A DNA stretch of 64,000 bases from Litoribacter ruber (GCF_018500185.1 NZ_JAHBGI010000006.1:41874-105873), one strand, 5' to 3'; counted from the first letter of the stretch, positions 26,567-35,057 are shown. A program made the numbers and translations. The notes: a model not told the origin generated them from the sequence alone.

Positions 26567-26942
26567 AATCAGTATCGCTATATTGTCCACCTTAGGTGCC
26601 GTCTTCATTTTCCTTGCCGCCGTCGGCGTGGTAAGGATGCCCGACCTCTATTTGAGAATTTCTGTGACCACCAAGGCAGCCACCTTGGGAATTGGCCTGA
26701 TCCTGATCGCGGCAGCTTTTTACTTCAATGACCTTTCCATCACCTCAAGGGTGCTGGCCATTATCCTTTTTATGCTTTTGACTGCCCCGGTGGGTGCGCA
26801 CATGCTGGGAAGGGCCAGTTATTTTACTGGCGTGAAGATGTGGAAAAATTCGGAATATGACGACCTGAAGGGTAAATACCACCCCAAAACCCACGTACTT
26901 TCTTCCGAAGAAGAGCCGGATGACGTGAAGAAAAAGGTCTAA
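26559..26942 (+). CDS. mrpG: Mrp/Mnh antiporter subunit G
   Basis: 127 aa from the ATG at 26559 (MTEISIAILSTLGAVF); an in-frame ATG at 26505 would overlap mrpF by 62 bp. Three membrane helices with the family motif AAVGVVRMPDLYLRISVTTKAATLGIGLILIA and LTAPVGAHMLGRASYFTGV. Last gene of the complete mrpABCDEFG operon, so the antiporter is likely functional and relevant to sodium or pH homeostasis. Confidence 0.94.
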   Translation: MTEISIAILSTLGAVFIFLAAVGVVRMPDLYLRISVTTKAATLGIGLILIAAAFYFNDLSITSRVLAIILFMLLTAPVGAHMLGRASYFTGVKMWKNSEYDDLKGKYHPKTHVLSSEEEPDDVKKKV

Positions 26943-27034
26943 AAAGCTAGTAGATCAAAGTGGAAAAGCAATGGCCAAAAAATGGCCACCCAGGACACTA
27001 AGTTCTAAAGAAGTTACTCAAAGCCTCTTTGGCG

Positions 27035-27078
27035 CTAAATGTTTAAGAAAAGTGTCAAGTAAAATTAGAACCTGACAG
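27035..27078. repeat. R2 dispersed repeat, divergent short copy
   Basis: TTTAAGAAAAGTGTCAAGTA followed by AAATTAGAACCTGACA resembles the core of the R2 repeat at 46113-46216 (TTGAGAAAAAAGTGTCAAAT, then AAATTTAGGACATGACA). Only the gaaaa-gtgtcaa-ttag-tgaca half is kept. Confidence 0.5.
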
Positions 27079-27118
27079 CAGGTTTGGAGACCGCACGTAC
27101 ATCATATATCTAATTAAT

Positions 27119-27150
27119 AAGAGCAGTCAGTCGGATGCTCTTTTTTTTTG
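27119..27150 (+). terminator. Terminator between mrpG and the lactonase-like gene
   Basis: AAGAGCA (27119-27125) pairs with TGCTCTT (27136-27142) and ends in T9. It lies about 180 bp after mrpG and 27 bp before the next ATG. Confidence 0.8.
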
Positions 27151-27176
27151 GCTAAAATATTGGTTGACAATAAGTC

Positions 27177-28283
27177 ATGAAATCATTTTTAACCATAATC
27201 ATAGCACTGCTTATGACACATTCAGCCATCGCTCAAGATAGCTTTCTGGCCTTGGTCGGTACCTATACCGAAACCGATAAGCAAGGAATAAACCTTGTGC
27301 GCTTCCATTCCAATCGAACTCCAGAAATCGTATCGATAGCCACCCATATAGAAAACCCCTCCTTTGTAATCTCCACTAAATCTGGCAACCGCGTCTATGC
27401 CGTCCAAGAGACAGATAATGGCCAAGTCACTTCTTTAAAGTTTGATTCCATAAACAACAACCTTGTAAAAATAAACACAGTCTCCTCAAACGGAGCTGCT
27501 CCCTGCTACCTCACCCTTGACCCCTCGGAGAAGTTTCTTATAGTTGGTAATTATGAGGGGGGAAACCTTTCAGTCCTTCAGATCGGAGAAAATGGTGAGT
27601 TGTTGAAAACTGTCCAGACTGTTGAGCATTCGGGAAGCAGTGTAAACGAGGAAAGGCAGGAGGCTGCCCATGTGCATTCGGCGGTATTCCATCCCAATGG
27701 CAGACAGTTGTTCGTGGGTGATCTGGGAATCGACAAAGTGAAAGTTTATGATTTTGATTCAACCACCACCAATCCGCTTACCCATTCGTTTGATATTGAG
27801 GTAGCCCCGGGATCCGGACCGAGGCATTTGATATTCGATAAAACAGGAGACCATCTTTATCTGATACATGAGCTTACGGGGGAGGTTGGGCATTACCAAA
27901 ATTCTTCCGGGAGTGCTTACGAGCATGTTGGGAGCCATTTATTGAGTGAAGAGAATTTTTCTGGCGAACAGGGAGGTGCCGAAATCAGAATCACCCCTGA
28001 TGGCTCTTTCCTTTATGCCAGCAACCGCGGAGAAGCCAACCAGTTGACAGTTTTTAAAATTTCGGATGATGGAAAGCTGGAGGCCATTCAAAGAATTGGG
28101 GTAAACGGGGAGAATCCAAGAAACTTCTTATTGTCCCCCGACCTTTCGCAGATTTTGATTGCCAACCAGGATACCGATGAAATTGTGTTATTTGAAAGGG
28201 ATCAAACATCCGGAAAAGTCTCCCCTACTGATTTTACCCTTTCCATCCCCAAGCCCGTCTACATCTTCCCACTACCTAAATGA
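27177..28283 (+). CDS. Exported lactonase family (seven-bladed propeller) protein
   Basis: 368 aa. Residues 1-19 form a signal peptide (SFLTIIIALLMTHSAIAQ), so it is exported. The rest matches the bacterial 6-phosphogluconolactonase-like (YbhE/Pgl, lactonase) family: LVGTYTETDKQGINLVRF, YLTLDPSEKFLIVGNYEGGNLSVLQI, AHVHSAVFHPNGRQLFVGDLGIDKVKVYDF, GSGPRHLIFDKTGDHLYLIHEL and LYASNRGEANQLTVFKI. The exported form is unlikely to act on cytoplasmic 6-phosphogluconolactone, so its substrate is open. Single gene between terminators. Confidence 0.9.
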   Translation: MKSFLTIIIALLMTHSAIAQDSFLALVGTYTETDKQGINLVRFHSNRTPEIVSIATHIENPSFVISTKSGNRVYAVQETDNGQVTSLKFDSINNNLVKINTVSSNGAAPCYLTLDPSEKFLIVGNYEGGNLSVLQIGENGELLKTVQTVEHSGSSVNEERQEAAHVHSAVFHPNGRQLFVGDLGIDKVKVYDFDSTTTNPLTHSFDIEVAPGSGPRHLIFDKTGDHLYLIHELTGEVGHYQNSSGSAYEHVGSHLLSEENFSGEQGGAEIRITPDGSFLYASNRGEANQLTVFKISDDGKLEAIQRIGVNGENPRNFLLSPDLSQILIANQDTDEIVLFERDQTSGKVSPTDFTLSIPKPVYIFPLPK

Positions 28284-28309
28284 GGTTGATCCATTGCAAA
28301 ATTTTCAAT

Positions 28310-28344
28310 AAGAGTCGGTAAAAATTACCGACTCTTTATTTTTT
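28310..28344 (+). terminator. Terminator of the lactonase-like gene
   Basis: AAGAGTCGGTAA (28310-28321) and TTACCGACTCTT (28325-28336) form a perfect 12-bp stem with an AAA loop, followed by a T-rich stretch. Confidence 0.93.
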
Positions 28345-28408
28345 ATCCAAATCTTGATAATTTATTCAAAAATTTATGCTTTTTATTATGATTTAATCAA
28401 CAAACAAA

Positions 28409-28416
28409 TACCTTTG
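28409..28416 (+). promoter_or_regulatory. -7 box of asnA
   Basis: TACCTTTG matches TAnnTTTG. It lies 46 bp before the ATG at 28462, which rules out the longer in-frame reading that would begin at 28354. Confidence 0.6.
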
Positions 28417-28461
28417 TTACATATTAAGTATCTTTTCAACCCATTCATTAAAAATAACACA

Positions 28462-29496
28462 ATGGAAACAGCAGAATTAACCCAGTACAAAAGTCTTCTA
28501 GGAAGGCTAGACACAGAGGAAGCCATTGAATTGGTAAAGACAACTTTTTTAAAATCCCTTCGCCGAAACCTTAATCTTGTCAAGATTAGCTCCCCTTTGG
28601 CGATAGTGGATGGCACAGGGATAAATGATGATTTGAATGGCATCGAAAGACCTGTAGGATTTCCTATAAAAAACCAGTCTGAAAAGAAGGCTGTGGTGGT
28701 TCACTCTTTGGCCAAATGGAAAAGATGGCAATTGGCTGCACTCGAGATTTCTGCTGGAAAAGGTATCATTACCGATATGAGAGCCTTGAGACCTGATGAG
28801 GACTACTCTCCTATCCACTCGCTTTATGTGGACCAGTGGGATTGGGAAAAACACATCAAGCCTGAGGAAAGATCGATAGACTACCTAAAGAAAACCGTGA
28901 CCAAGATTTATCAGTCCATTAAAACCACGGAGCTGGAAGTGTTTGAACAATATCCGGACATCACCCCTATCCTACCCGAAGAGCTCACCTTCATCCATAG
29001 TGAGGATTTATTAGCAGAATACCCGGACCTGTCAGCAAAGGAGAGGGAAACTGTAGCGGCTAAAAAATACGGCGCTGTATTCCTGATCGGAATCGGAGGC
29101 AAGCTAGCCAACGGTGAACCCCATGATGGTAGAGCTCCTGATTATGATGACTGGACCACCGAAAGCGAGGATGGAAAAAAAGGGTTAAACGGAGACATCC
29201 TGGTTTGGAACCCAATTTTACAGCAGGCATTTGAAATCTCCTCTATGGGTGTTAGAGTTGATGCGAAAGCTTTGAAACATCAACTTCAAATAACTGATAG
29301 TCAGGCTCGAGAAGGATTATTATTCCATAAAACATTGCTGGAAGGAAAACTTCCAGAAAGTATTGGAGGTGGAATAGGACAATCCCGGCTTTGCATGTTT
29401 TTGCTACGAAAAACACATATAGGAGAAGTTCAGACAGGGATATGGCCTGCAGAAGAAGTAGAAAAATGCCAAAATGCAGGCATATTCCTCATGTAA
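28462..29496 (+). CDS. asnA: Aspartate-ammonia ligase (asparagine synthetase A)
   Basis: 344 aa from ATG 28462. An ATG at 28354 is in frame but lies upstream of the -7 box. The enzyme makes asparagine from aspartate, ammonia and ATP and belongs to the class II aminoacyl-tRNA-synthetase fold. Family motifs: VDGTGINDDLNGIERPVGF, VVVHSLAKWKRWQLAAL, MRALRPDEDYSPIHSLYVDQWDWEKHI, LNGDILVWNPILQQAFEISSMGVRVD and GGGIGQSRLCMFLLRKTHIGEVQTGIWP. Asn synthesis by AsnA uses ammonia, not glutamine. Confidence 0.96.
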   Translation: METAELTQYKSLLGRLDTEEAIELVKTTFLKSLRRNLNLVKISSPLAIVDGTGINDDLNGIERPVGFPIKNQSEKKAVVVHSLAKWKRWQLAALEISAGKGIITDMRALRPDEDYSPIHSLYVDQWDWEKHIKPEERSIDYLKKTVTKIYQSIKTTELEVFEQYPDITPILPEELTFIHSEDLLAEYPDLSAKERETVAAKKYGAVFLIGIGGKLANGEPHDGRAPDYDDWTTESEDGKKGLNGDILVWNPILQQAFEISSMGVRVDAKALKHQLQITDSQAREGLLFHKTLLEGKLPESIGGGIGQSRLCMFLLRKTHIGEVQTGIWPAEEVEKCQNAGIFLM

Positions 29497-29565
29497 ATCC
29501 CATTCGAGAATTGCAGAAAAAAAATATTTTTTTTCATTACTTGATGATAATTAAGAAACATTGCT

Positions 29566-29573
29566 TACCTTTG
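29566..29573 (+). promoter_or_regulatory. -7 box of the cold-shock protein gene
   Basis: TACCTTTG, 28 bp before the ATG at 29602. TTG at 29541-29543 is a possible -33 element with a slightly long spacer. Confidence 0.6.
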
Positions 29574-29601
29574 AATCATTATAAAATACAATAACAATAT
29601 T

Positions 29602-29793
29602 ATGAACACAGGAAAAGTAAAATTTTTTAACGAATCTAAAGGATTCGGTTTTATCATTGACGATGAATCTTCTAAAGAATACTTCGTACACATCTCTGGA
29701 TTAGTTGACGAAGTTAGAGAAGATGACGATGTAACTTTCGACCTTAAAGAAGGAAGAAAAGGACTTAATGCTGTAAATGTAAAGTTGGCATAA
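29602..29793 (+). CDS. Cold-shock (CspA-family) protein
   Basis: 63 aa single cold-shock domain. RNP1 is KGFGFIID and RNP2 is EYFVHIS, in the frame GKVKFFNESKGFGFI. It binds single-stranded nucleic acid and acts as RNA chaperone or transcription antiterminator. Monocistronic with its own promoter and a strong terminator. Confidence 0.96.
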   Translation: MNTGKVKFFNESKGFGFIIDDESSKEYFVHISGLVDEVREDDDVTFDLKEGRKGLNAVNVKLA

Positions 29794-29812
29794 CATATAA
29801 CATTGAAAGTGC

Positions 29813-29848
29813 AAAAGCTGCTTAACTAAGTTAAGCAGCTTTTTTTTA
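29813..29848. terminator. Terminator of the cold-shock gene, also facing menC
   Basis: AAAAGCTGCTTAACT (29813-29827) pairs with AGTTAAGCAGCTTTT (29829-29843), followed by T's. The A-run on the left makes it usable by the convergent menC gene as well. Confidence 0.93.
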
Positions 29849-29851
29849 TGC

Positions 29852-30943
29852 CTATTTTTCGGGTAGCACCCAACTCTTGCTATCACTGTAACTCAAAAAT
29901 CCTGATTCGATGGTGAGAGGGGAATCGATATTGTTGTGATAAAGCTGACCTGTACCCAAACCTTGGGGCATATGCGGCCGATACAAACTTGTTAATTGAT
30001 AAATGGCATTCAGTCCAATGTTGGATTCCAGGGCAGAAGTCATCCACCAGCCAATATTCCGCCCTTCTGCCAGATCAATCCATTCCTGGGTATCCCAGAT
30101 TCCACCCAGTAAAGTGGGTTTTAAAATAACATAGGGTGGTCTGATAACATCCAGCAGGTTAGCTCTCTGCTCTCCATACACACCGATCAACTCTTCATCA
30201 AGTGCAATATCAACCGGTGACTCCTCACATAATTTGGCCATTTCCTGCCACTGCCCCTGCCGTATGGGCTGCTCAATGCTGTGCAGCCCGAATTCTGCCA
30301 ATTTATCCAACTTTGCCCTGGCTTCACCCACGGCAAATGCCCCATTGGCATCTACTCTCAAAGTAATCTGATCTGGGCCAAAGCTATTCCGAATATGAGC
30401 CAAAATCCTACACTCCTCTTCAAAATCAATGGCTCCGATTTTCATTTTGATACAATCATATCCATCCCGGAGTTTTTGATCAATCTGCTCCAACATAAAC
30501 TCCCTATCCCCCATCCAGATCAGCCCGTTGATTTTGATGGGACTTAGAGGCTGGGTATTCTTTCCTGCAAAAAGATTTGCCCGTCCGTTTATCAAGTCCA
30601 AGATGGCCACCTCAAAAGCAAACCGCACACTGGGGTGATCATGGCTCACATGCTGTTGCAAAAAATTCAAAACCCCATCCACGCTTTCAGGAAAGTCCAA
30701 CTCTTCAAACTTCAAGGCATAGGCAGAGATTACCTCTTGAAGATTCTCCAAGTGATCCAAACTCAACTTTGGCAAAGGCCCTGCTTCACCCCAACCTACC
30801 CGACCGGGCAAACTGGGACTTTTAGCTTTGATAAAATAGGATGTCTTGGTTTTAAGAACACCACGAGATGTCCCTGCTTCAAATTTAAAATCCAAGGTAT
30901 AAAGTATGCACTCAAATTCCAGTTTCATAGGGGAAGTTTCCAT
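29852..30943 (-). CDS. menC: o-Succinylbenzoate synthase MenC
   Basis: 363 aa from the ATG at 30943. A GTG at 30964 and a second ATG at 30928 are alternatives. Enolase-superfamily enzyme of menaquinone synthesis, dehydrating SHCHC to o-succinylbenzoate. Catalytic elements: GYDCIKMKIG (the KxK lysines), RVDANGAF (first metal Asp), IEQPI, DIALDEELIGV and VILKPTLLGG. It stands alone, divergent from queA. Some close relatives are dipeptide epimerases; the overall pattern suits MenC better. Confidence 0.88.
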   Translation of the reverse strand: METSPMKLEFECILYTLDFKFEAGTSRGVLKTKTSYFIKAKSPSLPGRVGWGEAGPLPKLSLDHLENLQEVISAYALKFEELDFPESVDGVLNFLQQHVSHDHPSVRFAFEVAILDLINGRANLFAGKNTQPLSPIKINGLIWMGDREFMLEQIDQKLRDGYDCIKMKIGAIDFEEECRILAHIRNSFGPDQITLRVDANGAFAVGEARAKLDKLAEFGLHSIEQPIRQGQWQEMAKLCEESPVDIALDEELIGVYGEQRANLLDVIRPPYVILKPTLLGGIWDTQEWIDLAEGRNIGWWMTSALESNIGLNAIYQLTSLYRPHMPQGLGTGQLYHNNIDSPLTIESGFLSYSDSKSWVLPEK

Positions 30944-30993
30944 TTGGTTTCGGCCAACAAGCACTCAGAATATTTTGAAAGCCTATTTATGTC

Positions 30994-31001
30994 TATATTT
31001 G
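30994..31001 (+). promoter_or_regulatory. -7 box of queA
   Basis: TATATTTG matches TAnnTTTG and lies 29 bp before the queA ATG. A TTTG at 30974-30977 has a spacer of 16 bp. It overlaps the territory of the oppositely directed menC promoter. Confidence 0.55.
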
Positions 31002-31012
31002 CCCTGAAATTA

Positions 31013-31020
31013 CAAAATTA
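31013..31020 (-). promoter_or_regulatory. -7 box of menC
   Basis: On the minus strand TAATTTTG matches TAnnTTTG. Transcription toward menC would start near 31006, crossing the start of queA transcription. Confidence 0.45.
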
Positions 31021-31029
31021 AGTTTATTC

Positions 31030-32244
31030 ATGTCCGATTTAGAAAAGGTTAGGCTGTCCGATTACCATTACGAACTTCCAGATGAGAGAATAGCAAAATT
31101 CCCCCTGCCCCAGCGGGACAGCTCCAAGTTGCTCCATTTTGAAGACGGAGAGATCGCACACCACCGTTTCGACCAAATCCCCACCTTGATACCCGAAAAC
31201 AGCCTGCTGGTCTTCAACAATACCAAGGTGATTCCTGCCAGACTGATTTTCCAAAAAGCCACCGGGGCGAAGATTGAAATCTTTTTGCTTAAGCCCTATT
31301 CACCATCACTCGAAATAAACCAGATCATGGCAGCCCGGGAAGAGGTGGCCTGGGAATGTATGATCGGCAATCTGAAAAAATGGAAAGAGGGTGAAATTCT
31401 TCAAGGAAAAGTTCAAATAGATGGTGAAGAGACGGTTATTGAGGCCAACTTAATTGACCGGGAATCCAGAAAAGTTTCTTTCAAATGGAATTCCAATCAT
31501 CCGTTTGTATCTGTCGTGGAAGCCACCGGGGAGGTACCTTTGCCTCCTTACCTCAATAGAAAAGCAACCGACGAGGACAGACCACGGTACCAGACGGTCT
31601 ACAGCAAAAAAGAGGGCGCGGTAGCCGCACCGACTGCCGGGCTTCATTTCACCCCTGAAATCCTTGCCCAATTAGAAGCTAGGAATATTTCACAGGAGTT
31701 CCTGACCCTGCATGTGAGTGCCGGCACTTTCCAACCTATAAAAGAAGAACTGGTCAATAACCACCCCATGCACAGCGAACAGCTGATCATTGGAAAGTAG
31801 ACAATCATAAATTTACTTGGCAGCTATAAGAATATTATTGCGGTGGGCACCACAAGCATAAGAACATTGGAGAGTCTCTATTGGTACGGGGTAAAAATTA
31901 TAAATGGAGATACGGATTTTTTCATACCAAAACTTTTCCCCTACCAACATGCCGAGTTGCCGACTTATAAAGAGAGTTTTCAGGCTATTTTAAACCACAT
32001 GGAAAAATCCAATCTGGAGGAAATAGTAGGCAGTACGGAGATTTTCATCCTGCCGGGATATTCCTTTAGAGTTTGCAATGGCCTGGTGACCAATTTCCAT
32101 CAGCCAGCCAGTACCTTGATCCTTTTGGTGGCCGCTTTCTCAAAAGGCAGATGGAGAGAGATTTATAACACGGCACTCAATAATGACTACAGATTCCTGA
32201 GCTATGGAGACAGCAGTTTATTATGGCACAAAAAAAACCGCTGA
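31030..32244 (+). pseudogene. queA: queA (SAM:tRNA ribosyltransferase-isomerase) interrupted by in-frame TAG
   Basis: 404 codons in one continuous frame except for a TAG at 31798-31800 (codon 257). The first part gives DYHYELPDERIAKFPLPQRDSSKLL, VFNNTKVIPARLIF and AAPTAGLHFTPEIL, reaching MHSEQLIIGK; the second part continues with [30 protein letters not shown] and [28 protein letters not shown]. Both parts are typical QueA, which transfers the ribosyl moiety of SAM to preQ1 in tRNA during queuosine synthesis. The amber codon falls where relatives usually have a charged residue, so one base change (for example GAG to TAG) explains it. No other damage is seen, so it may be a recent mutation, a sequence error, or read-through. 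Confidence 0.85.
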
Positions 32245-32258
32245 AAAGCGGTTTAAAT
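32231..32258. terminator. Terminator between queA and the LytTR gene
   Basis: AAACCGCT (32235-32242) and AGCGGTTT (32247-32254) pair around a GAAA tetraloop. On the minus strand the stem is followed by a T8 run, making it a strong terminator for the LytTR gene. It overlaps the last codons of queA. Confidence 0.88.
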
Positions 32259-32264
32259 TTTCTC

Positions 32265-32684
32265 TTATTCTTGGCCTCCCGAGCCAAGTTTATTGATTCC
32301 ATTAATCAATTTTTGATAGTACGTTCTACCTACAGGTACCTTTTCGTCAACGATTGTGACTTCCTTAGGAGAGATTGTGTTGATCTCATCCACCCTGACA
32401 ATGTAAGATTTATGAATTCTAATGAAATCCACTTCCGGCAATACGGCTTCAAATTCCTTTAGGATATTCCTCAGGGAATAAACCTTGGTGCGGGTTACTA
32501 AAGTTGTATAATTCCCATCACCTTTGAGCCAGAGAATATCAGAAAACTTCACTTTCGCCAAACTTCCTTTATCTCTTACAAATAAAGCGTTTTTGATTAA
32601 CAGGTTACCGTTGTCATTAAACGCTCCATTACCGTTTGAACTTCCATTGCCATTTTTTTGGTAATCTTTCACCAGCTCTTTCAT
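32265..32684 (-). CDS. Stand-alone LytTR DNA-binding regulator
   Basis: 139 aa. There is no receiver or membrane domain: a short Asn/Gly-rich N-terminus (KNGNGSSNGNGAFNDNGN) leads to a complete LytTR domain (about 32-132): LLIKNALFVRDKGSLAKVKFSDILWLKGDGNYTTLVT, YSLRNILKEFEAVLP, FIRIHKSYIVRVDEI and KVPVGRTYYQKLI. LytTR proteins bind pairs of 9-10 bp direct repeats. Its 5' side faces a 665-bp gene-free region. Target genes are unknown. Confidence 0.9.
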   Translation of the reverse strand: MKELVKDYQKNGNGSSNGNGAFNDNGNLLIKNALFVRDKGSLAKVKFSDILWLKGDGNYTTLVTRTKVYSLRNILKEFEAVLPEVDFIRIHKSYIVRVDEINTISPKEVTIVDEKVPVGRTYYQKLINGINKLGSGGQE

Positions 32685-33349
32685 ATTTTAACTTTAATCG
32701 TCAATTTCCGACCTCTCTCACCATTTTAAACAAAACAAAAGCTAATTGTTCTAAAATTCAGGTACTTATTTAATCAGGTCTCCTTTCGAAGAGGGCCACA
32801 CTAGACAATTAATACCTTGTTCAAAATATATGTTTAAAACAAATTTAACAAGAAAATCTACTGTAACCACGTTATTTCAGCATTTATTGAATAATAGCAC
32901 ACAAACGGAATAAATTTGTAATTCAACAGCAATGAATTAAATAAGCTTAATTTTTTGTTCAATCAGCTGTTTAATTTTTTAAACACATTTCTAAACACAA
33001 ATGTTCAGATGGCCTAACCAAACTTTCCCCCTTCCACTATGATAATCAATCAGATATCCTAATAAATGGTTAGGCCTTCACATTAACCTTTCCAAATCCG
33101 GTATAAACGACAATTCTAAGTAAACGTATAACTATACTGGTTAAAACTCCGCAAAAATATTACTCAAACATCAAAAGTTCAACTTTAAGGCACCCAAAAT
33201 GAATCAATATGATTTTTTCAACAACATAGGTAAGTATACACATAATCCCACCAAACTCCATTGAGTCCAAGACTTAATACTATCACCTGCAAAAATTTGT
33301 ATATTTTTATTATCTTAACACCCTCTAAACAATATTCAACTGCAGGGCA
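32685..33349. other. 665-bp AT-rich gene-free region with a long-range inverted repeat
   Basis: No convincing coding frame. The clearest structure is GGCCTAACCA (33011-33020) and TGGTTAGGCC (33067-33076), a perfect 10-bp inverted repeat with a 46-nt loop. The region must include the promoters of the LytTR gene (leftward) and the aldo/keto reductase (rightward). It could hide a small RNA. Confidence 0.5.
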
Positions 33350-34291
33350 ATGACGGAAACCAATAAGACTCACCACATAATTTACGGCTGCATGGGACTT
33401 GGGGGCAGTTGGGATGATTCCCCATTGGAGAAGGAAAACATTGAAGAGGCACGAAAAGCAATCCATGCGGCACTGGACTGTGGCATCAACACTTTTGACC
33501 ATGCTGATATTTACAATGTGGGGAAAGCTGAACTGGCTTTTGGAGAAATCCTGAAGGAAAATCCCGGATTAAGGGAAATGATCAAGATACAGTCAAAGGC
33601 AGGGATCTCACTCGGCACCGCCGGAGGCTTCAATACCTACCATTCATCCAAGGAATACTTTATCAGACAAATCGACAAAAGCCTTAAAAACCTACAGACG
33701 GATTATCTAGACACCTTCCTCATCCACCGCCCTGATCCCCTAATGGATGTGGAAGAAATTGCCGAAACCTTCGATTATCTAAAGTCCGAGGGACTGGTCA
33801 AAAGATTTGGAGTAAGCAACATGTCTACATCCCATATTCAGCTGCTTCAGTATTATTGCGACATGCCTATCACGGCCAACCAGATTCAGTTTAGCTTAAA
33901 ACACGCTGCATTAATCGAAGAAGGACTGACTTATAACATCACCAAGTTTTCCCAAAACGGGGTCGGCGACTTCCTACCATTTTCCAAACTTCACAATATT
34001 GAAATCCAGGCTTGGGGAGCATTGGACAATGGGCTGTACCTGAATGATAACGACCTGGAAGAAACCAAGGCAGTGAAAAGGCTACTTGAGAAGCTAGCTG
34101 AAAAGTACGACACCAACCCGGCAGCCATATTGGTAGCTTGGATCTTACGGCTACCCTATAACATCAAACCGGTCATTGGCTCCACTAAACCACAGAGAAT
34201 CCAGCGGTGTGCTGAGGCTGCAAAAGTGAATTTAAGTCGGGAAGATTGGTATTTGCTGTATGTCACAGCCAGAGCGGATTCACTTCCTTAA
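33350..34291 (+). CDS. Aldo/keto reductase
   Basis: 313 aa TIM-barrel oxidoreductase, NADPH-dependent by family. The catalytic tetrad is visible: D in FDHADIYN, Y in the same motif, K in MIKIQSKAG and H in FLIHRPDPLMD. GVSNMSTSHIQLLQ and the cofactor-binding C-terminus PVIGSTKPQRIQRCAEAA are typical. It resembles the YdhF-like group (large AKR12/YdhF proteins). Substrate unknown. Confidence 0.92.
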   Translation: MTETNKTHHIIYGCMGLGGSWDDSPLEKENIEEARKAIHAALDCGINTFDHADIYNVGKAELAFGEILKENPGLREMIKIQSKAGISLGTAGGFNTYHSSKEYFIRQIDKSLKNLQTDYLDTFLIHRPDPLMDVEEIAETFDYLKSEGLVKRFGVSNMSTSHIQLLQYYCDMPITANQIQFSLKHAALIEEGLTYNITKFSQNGVGDFLPFSKLHNIEIQAWGALDNGLYLNDNDLEETKAVKRLLEKLAEKYDTNPAAILVAWILRLPYNIKPVIGSTKPQRIQRCAEAAKVNLSREDWYLLYVTARADSLP

Positions 34292-34295
34292 TGGA

Positions 34296-34610
34296 TTAAT
34301 AAAGTTGTCCCACATCTTTTAGAAAGCGCCCATACACGTCTTTTTTCTTTACCTGAACGGGATGGCAAGATATGGCCTCCTCAAAATTATTATAATCCAC
34401 ACTTTTCACAAGTTTGACCAGGATATCAGCCAATTCCTGCTTGGCTACCAAAACATGGTAATATCCCGACTCATCCTTTCCATCCGAAATCCGGTTTAAG
34501 TCTACCATCCCCTCAAAATCCTCCCGGCAAAAAGCCTTGACAATCACTTTGCCCACTCCGCTTTTTGCGGTTTCGATCAATACGAAACCATTTGCTGATG
34601 CTATCCACAT
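34296..34610 (-). CDS. Small conserved protein of unknown function (MWI family)
   Basis: 104 aa. It begins MWIASANGFVLIE, a start typical of a small conserved bacterial and phage family in which MWI(S/A) is followed by a Gly-Phe turn, a middle RV...DLE-like section and a C-terminal ...DYxNFKxxV... segment. Here that last part reads KSVDYNNFEEAI, followed by VYGRFLKDV. The match is from memory and no name or activity is known. It lies 12 bp after the next gene on the same strand, so the two form an operon. Confidence 0.55.
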   Translation of the reverse strand: MWIASANGFVLIETAKSGVGKVIVKAFCREDFEGMVDLNRISDGKDESGYYHVLVAKQELADILVKLVKSVDYNNFEEAISCHPVQVKKKDVYGRFLKDVGQLY

Positions 34611-34622
34611 ATTTATACTTTT

Positions 34623-35057
34623 TTACTCCCCGTCAAACGCTCTCCGGAGTCCTTTTAAAATCGCCAAAACGACTTGTATTTTTATCAAGAATTTAAAATG
34701 GCCACTTTCAAAACTCCGCCCCTGCACGGCCGTGGCCAAAAGCCTGAAGCAAACCATAGGGTCCGGTTTTGAAATGGCATCCAGTTCACACGCTTCCACC
34801 GTGATCTCACCTTGGTCAAATTCCGCACATGTCACAAGGCCCAAAAATGCCAGATCCTTATAAAGCTCCCACGCAAGATCATTGAAATCACACAGCAGCT
34901 CTTGGTTTAACCCCACAGTGATCCTGCTCATTTTTTTTGCCCTTTCAAATTCTGATTCCATAAGCGGAATATACTTGAAAAGAATTCCTACATCGGTCTT
35001 TTGCAGACTGGACCAATGGTTTTCCAGGATGTGGGGTTGAATAGGAAGAACTGACAT
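34623..35057 (-). CDS. Conserved unknown, DUF6508-like
   Basis: 144 aa, soluble. The C-terminal half (VCFRLLATAVQGRSFESGHFKFLIKIQVVLAILKGLRR) has the layout of DUF6508, whose members have ...LLTAHVRxDRFxEGHLxxxxExGxIxxILRRL. The N-terminus contains YIPLMESEFERAKK, compatible with that family's YIPxFE start. Function is not known. It is the first gene of a two-gene leftward operon with the small MWI protein. Confidence 0.5.
   Translation of the reverse strand: MSVLPIQPHILENHWSSLQKTDVGILFKYIPLMESEFERAKKMSRITVGLNQELLCDFNDLAWELYKDLAFLGLVTCAEFDQGEITVEACELDAISKPDPMVCFRLLATAVQGRSFESGHFKFLIKIQVVLAILKGLRRAFDGE

Noticed and set aside
28354..28461. N-terminal extension of AsnA
   Set aside because: The extension includes the TACCTTTG -7 box and has no counterpart in AsnA proteins.
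31843..32244. Second half of queA as an independent gene from GTG
   Set aside because: It is in the same frame as the first half, lacks a ribosome binding site and carries only the C-terminal part of the QueA fold.
33218..33502. 94-codon minus-strand frame over the aldo/keto reductase start
   Set aside because: More than half is antisense to a certain gene and the rest is AT-rich intergenic DNA.
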